From contig NC_090796.1 in NCBI RefSeq assembly GCF_040054535.1, positions 15,651,501-15,715,500 on the forward strand: DNA of 64,000 nt. Reading direction: 5' to 3'. Origin of the DNA: Antennarius striatus. Its lineage: Eukaryota; Chordata; Actinopteri; Lophiiformes; Antennariidae. Below the pieces are notes generated by a model, which was not told where the DNA came from, made no database searches, and saw nothing but the letters and a program-made list of their open reading frames with translations. The translations under genes and the position numbers were made by a program. This document shows, in pieces, positions 59,879 through 64,000 of the stretch (its first letter is position 1; the number at the start of each line of letters is the position of its first letter).

Positions 59879-62862
59879 ATGGCGGCGCCCGTGGTTCGGA
59901 TCGTTACTAAGGTGAGTTTTAACATATGTTTATAGTTTAAAATAGCAAATGTGGCTGAGTTTATGGATATAAGCGCCTTTAATGACCGGAGAGGAGCATT
60001 TGGTTCATTTATGCCGCGTGGATCGGACGTATATGAGAGGAAACGTATAGAATTTCAGTGGAGAGGAGGTCCGGACAGTGAATGTCAACTTCAAGAGAAT
60101 AACAACAAAAGAAGTGATGGAATTATTGGTTGCAAAAAAAACCCCCATAATATACTCAATAATGCCCACAGAGTCTTTACGGTGACGTCATTTTCAATTT
60201 TAACACTCAAAAGGAGGTATCCCCTGCTTTTAGTCTTGCAGGCAGATCTCTCGACCCTGCCGGTTCGGATGGAGGGGTCTGTCCGGCTCAAGCGCCCCAG
60301 CAGTGACCTCTGACCCCGCAGGCAGTCCGGTCTTCTTCCCTCCCCTTCAGACGTTCTCAGAGGAGGAGAGCATGATGAGGGAAACAGGTGAGCTGCTTTT
60401 CAGGTAGTATAGAGCTGAAGGGTAAATGACTCAGTCCCTAATGTTTGTGAGGTTTCCTGGTGAAACATGTTGTTACATCTCTTTACAGTGAAAAAATACG
60501 CACAAGAGCGCATCGCACCGTTCGTATCAAAGATGGATGAAAATTCTGCCATGGATGAGGAAGTCATCAAATCCCTCTTCGAACAGGGCGTGAGTCATTT
60601 CGGTGTCTCGTCACAGACGTGTAACCAAGACGACGTGGGTGACGTTCCTTTTTTTTTCCCCGCAGCTCATGGGGATCGAAATCGACCCGGAATACGGCGG
60701 CACGGGTTCCTCCTTCTTCTCCTCCATCCTGGTCATTGAGGAGCTGGCGAAGGTGGACCCCTCTGTGGCGGTGCTGTGCGACATTCAGAACACACTGATC
60801 AACACGCTCTTCTCTAACCTGGGCACGCCGGCGCAGAAGGAGCGCTACCTCAGCCGGCTGTCGACCGACATGGTGAGCAGCCACAGAACCTTTACGTTTC
60901 TGTGCAGACGGAGAGCTAACAGCTGCTTTTATTTTCTGTGTCCCAAAGATCGGAAGCTTCTGCCTCTCCGAAGCCGAGTCTGGCAGCGACGCCTTTTCTC
61001 TGAAGACGCGCGCCGAGAAGCAGAAAGATTATTACGTCATTAACGGATCCAAGATGTGGATCAGCAACGCGGAGCAAGCAGGCGTCTTCCTGGTGATGGC
61101 CAACGTGGACCCGTCCGCTGTGAGCAGGTTTTATCGATGCTGTCACCTCATGTGACAACGATGGATCGGAACTTTTATTTTGACGGTCTGACTGTTTGGT
61201 TGTCAGGGATACCGAGGCATCACCTGCTTCATCGTGGACCGGGACGCCGAGGGGCTCCAGATTTGCAAGAAGGAGAACAAACTCGGCCTGCGAGCTTCGT
61301 CCACCTGTCCGCTCAACTTTGACAACGTCAAGGTACAGGCTGACGTGTTCCGGACCAATGACAATCCTCCGCCTCCTGTGACCTTCACCCACTTCCTCCT
61401 CCGTCCTGCAGGTGCCGGAGAAGAACATTTTGGGTCAAGCCGGACACGGATACAAGTACGCCATCGGAATGTTGAATGAGGGCAGGATTGGAATCGCCGC
61501 TCAGGTAAACTCTGCAGGTGTCGGATAGAGAGATGAGGCCGCCTGCAGCCGATTGGCCCATCCTGGTGTTGATGCTTCCCCATTGGCTGTTGCACTTCCT
61601 GAATGAATAACCGGATATTTGCTTTTAAATCATTTGAATGACAGCTTCCAGACTATTGATCGACTTTTACTTTGCGGCAATTTGTGACAGATGCTTGGAC
61701 TGGCACAGGGTTGCTTTGACAACACCATTCCTTACACCAGACAGAGAGTGCAGTTTGGAAAACGGATCTTTGACTTCCAGGTGAGCGTCAGGAATGGATC
61801 CCGTTTTTGTTTATTCTCACGATTCCCTGAGGCCGTTGTGCGACTCTTTGTTTTCCCAGGGCATGCAGCACCAGATCGCTCACGTGGCGACGCAGATCGA
61901 AGCAGCTCGGCTGCTGACGTACAACGCCGCTCGTCTGCGGGAGGCAGGCAGACCGTTCATCAAGGAGGCCTGCATGGCCAAATACTTCACTGCAGAGGTG
62001 AGCGCTTCGGTTCTTAGGCCCCGCCTCCATTCATGCGTCCATAAGTGTGTGGAATTATAACGTTTCATCTTCCTCAGGTTGCGACCCTGACCACGTCTAA
62101 ATGCATTGAATGGATGGGAGGCGTCGGCTTCACCAAAGACTACCCCATAGAGAAATACTACAGGGACTGTAAGATCGGTGAGCCTGACTAGTTGCTGGAA
62201 GGGCTGCATGAAGGTCAATGAAGCTGACTGTGATTGGTCCAGAGTGGGGAGGGTGGAGGAACGCACTGATAGCGGCGGCTGTAATCGGACTCTGTAGGAA
62301 TTCCACCCCACACACACACACACACACTCTTCGTGGTGCCAACGCACCGACTCACAGCCAAAGGAAGCTGCAAGGGCAAAAAGTCATCACTGCTTTCATC
62401 ACCAGACGAATAATGAGACCCCCTGTCTCTCAGAATTGAAAGCTGAGGTGGGGGGGTGGACAAACGTGGCCTTGTTGGTGGTTTTTAACAATAATTTACA
62501 CAAAGTTGTGAATAGTTACCAGAAAATAAACTGATGGGTCTTCACAAACCTCCACACCTCCTGATCTAATATAGCAGCCCACCTTAGACGAGCTAACGTG
62601 TGAGCTAGCTCCTTTAGCTAAGAGGCTGCACTGAATGTGTAACTTTAAAAAAGGCTGTGATTAATCTGGGCTGTCAGATCTTAACTAAACTTCACCCAGC
62701 TTTCACCCATCAGAGTTCTGTTTTAACTGTTGATCCTTCTGGTGAAGGTGATTCATTCTAATGCTTCGTTTTTCTCCATGTGCAGGTACCATTTATGAAG
62801 GAACCACAAACGTCCAGCTGTCCACTATGGCCAAGTTCATTGATAAGGAGTATGACCATTGA
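59879..62862 (+). CDS. acadsb: Short/branched-chain specific acyl-CoA dehydrogenase, mitochondrial
   Basis: CDS exons: 59879-59911, 60246-60387, 60489-60589, 60666-60872, 60949-61119, 61207-61332, 61412-61504, 61691-61780, 61860-61997, 62078-62177, 62786-62862. Total 425 aa (human 432). This FAD enzyme of the mitochondrial matrix oxidises 2-methylbutyryl-CoA and related acyl-CoAs in isoleucine breakdown, passing electrons to ETF. The first about 40 residues are Arg/Ser-rich without acidic residues, as in a transit peptide. Family landmarks are [93 protein letters not shown] and [19 protein letters not shown] with the catalytic glutamate at about 405. Exon 2 must start at 60246 (the second of two AGs 4 nt apart) to keep frame. 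Confidence 0.97.
62308..62326 (+). repeat. Short (CA)n repeat in the last acadsb intron
   Basis: A run of about 9 CA units within the 608-nt intron 62178-62785. That intron is otherwise unremarkable. Confidence 0.85.
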
Positions 62863-64000
62863 GATAATGTGAACAGAGCCTTGAGAGATTCTTCTAGAAG
62901 TCCTTTTTGTCCTCAATTTCACCAACTTTCACTCCCATGACAGATCCTGACCGTATTCTTTTCCTGTTTTAGGATCAAATTAGTGTTGCATTGTGAAATA
63001 TAAAGAAATCATGTCGTAATACAAAACTAACCTATTGTTACATTACTGGAATCCAACATCTGATTTCAGATGGTTCTGTGGGAAACGTCACACACGTGAT
63101 GGATTTTCAGTTGAAATGGTGTTTTCTTTGCAGGGTTTTATTAAGGAAGTAGATTCCACGTCTTTCACACTTGTAAGGAAAGGAAATCAAGTGATTTAAC
63201 GCTGTACTGTGAAAATGATCTGTAAAAATAAAAGTCTGCAGCTCATCTTTTTCAACATTGTAATGCTGATTTCTGCCGCTAGAGGGCAGCATTCTCCTGC
63301 TGTCAGTCACGACTGGAAGCGCAGTCAGTTATCGCGTCTGCTAACAGCCTGTCACCTCTAACGATGTTTGATATTCATTTAATCACGCTGGGGCCTCATG
63401 TGAAGAGAGGCCGCCTTATTTAATGGACTCTGAGCATTTTCCTGATTACTTTTCTGCAGCCTGATCGACTTCCACTGACAACAAGGACGAGCCGTGTCCG
63501 CGTAAATACGCACAGAAAAGGCAGTTCTGCGCGTTGGATTGTTGATTTTTGTGTGTTATCGTGAAATTCAGGATTATTATTCTCTAAATTTTACTTTTTA
63601 TCAGTCGTTCAATCAAAGCTTCAGCTAAACAGACTGAAAAAATACAGACTAAAATATTAAAGCAAAATATGATCGATGCGTAATTATTATTGTCTCCTAT
63701 GGGTCACCAAAAGTCTGGAAAACTCACTGTGAGACAAGCCCAAATAACGCAACAGCTATTCAACCTATTAAATTAATGTAATTCAACGGAAATTCCTGCT
63801 GAACATATTCTAATTGAATTTCAGATTTCTGTAACGTTTCATTATACTTCCTTTCGAGAAGCCCTGTTGTGTTTTAGTGCTACCCTAAAAATATATTTTG
63901 CTTCTTCTGGATCTGGAGCTCATAATCTGACATGAGTCTTTGATAAATATTAAACCTCTTTGAATTTCACCTTAATCTGAGGTGGACCGCGTTCAGTTTG
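62863..64000 (+). other. acadsb 3' UTR and downstream intergenic DNA
   Basis: An AATAAA at 63227-63232 is the best acadsb poly(A) signal. After it the sequence is AT-rich with no recognised gene or repeat up to the window end. Confidence 0.5.

Noticed and set aside
60241-60313. Acadsb reading frame from the first AG of exon 2
   Set aside because: It ends at a stop inside the exon and loses the dehydrogenase frame; the second AG restores it.

Overview
The window is nuclear DNA of a ray-finned (teleost) fish. Genes are split by short GT-AG introns, the exons give complete vertebrate proteins, and dispersed repeats are of types common in teleosts (tRNA-headed SINE, hAT-type MITEs, a repeat whose tail carries a TTTATTGATCCCC-type motif). 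I see no bacterial, phage or organelle sequence and no CRISPR array.

Layout. Positions 1-3270 hold a probable 3' end of an unseen gene and an unrecognised two-exon microgene (45-aa ORF) whose first exon is present twice. Positions 3272-15.7k are the cholinergic gene locus. The single-exon vesicular acetylcholine transporter (slc18a3) lies directly upstream of choline acetyltransferase (chat, 14 coding exons, 632 aa), and an almost perfect RE1/NRSF silencer motif sits just inside the first coding intron of chat. Positions 15.7-31.2k have no recognisable gene; they contain repeats and possibly regulatory DNA. Positions 31.3-45.0k, minus strand, hold parg (poly(ADP-ribose) glycohydrolase, 16 coding exons, 723 aa). 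Positions 46.4-53.0k, plus strand, hold an ADAM9-like transmembrane metalloprotease-disintegrin (22 coding exons, 806 aa). Positions 53.6-55.5k hold pstk (phosphoseryl-tRNA kinase, 6 exons, 340 aa). Positions 56.5-59.1k, minus strand, hold ikzf5/Pegasus (3 coding exons, 414 aa). Positions 59.9-62.9k hold acadsb (short/branched-chain acyl-CoA dehydrogenase, 11 exons, 425 aa), divergent from ikzf5.

How the genes relate. slc18a3 and chat form one functional unit: chat makes acetylcholine and slc18a3 loads it into synaptic vesicles. The remaining genes are functionally unrelated neighbours: ADP-ribose turnover, cell-surface proteolysis, selenocysteine tRNA maturation, transcriptional control and isoleucine/2-methyl-branched acyl-CoA oxidation. 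From general knowledge, chat/slc18a3 and parg are close together on human 10q11, and pstk-ikzf5-acadsb are adjacent on human 10q26. The window therefore joins two blocks that are apart in human, with the ADAM9-like gene between them.

Exon models were built by hand from splice signals and reading-frame continuity, and each closes in frame. Non-coding first exons, UTR ends and promoters are inferred. I found no undescribed multi-gene system. The most unusual feature is the microgene with the duplicated first exon.
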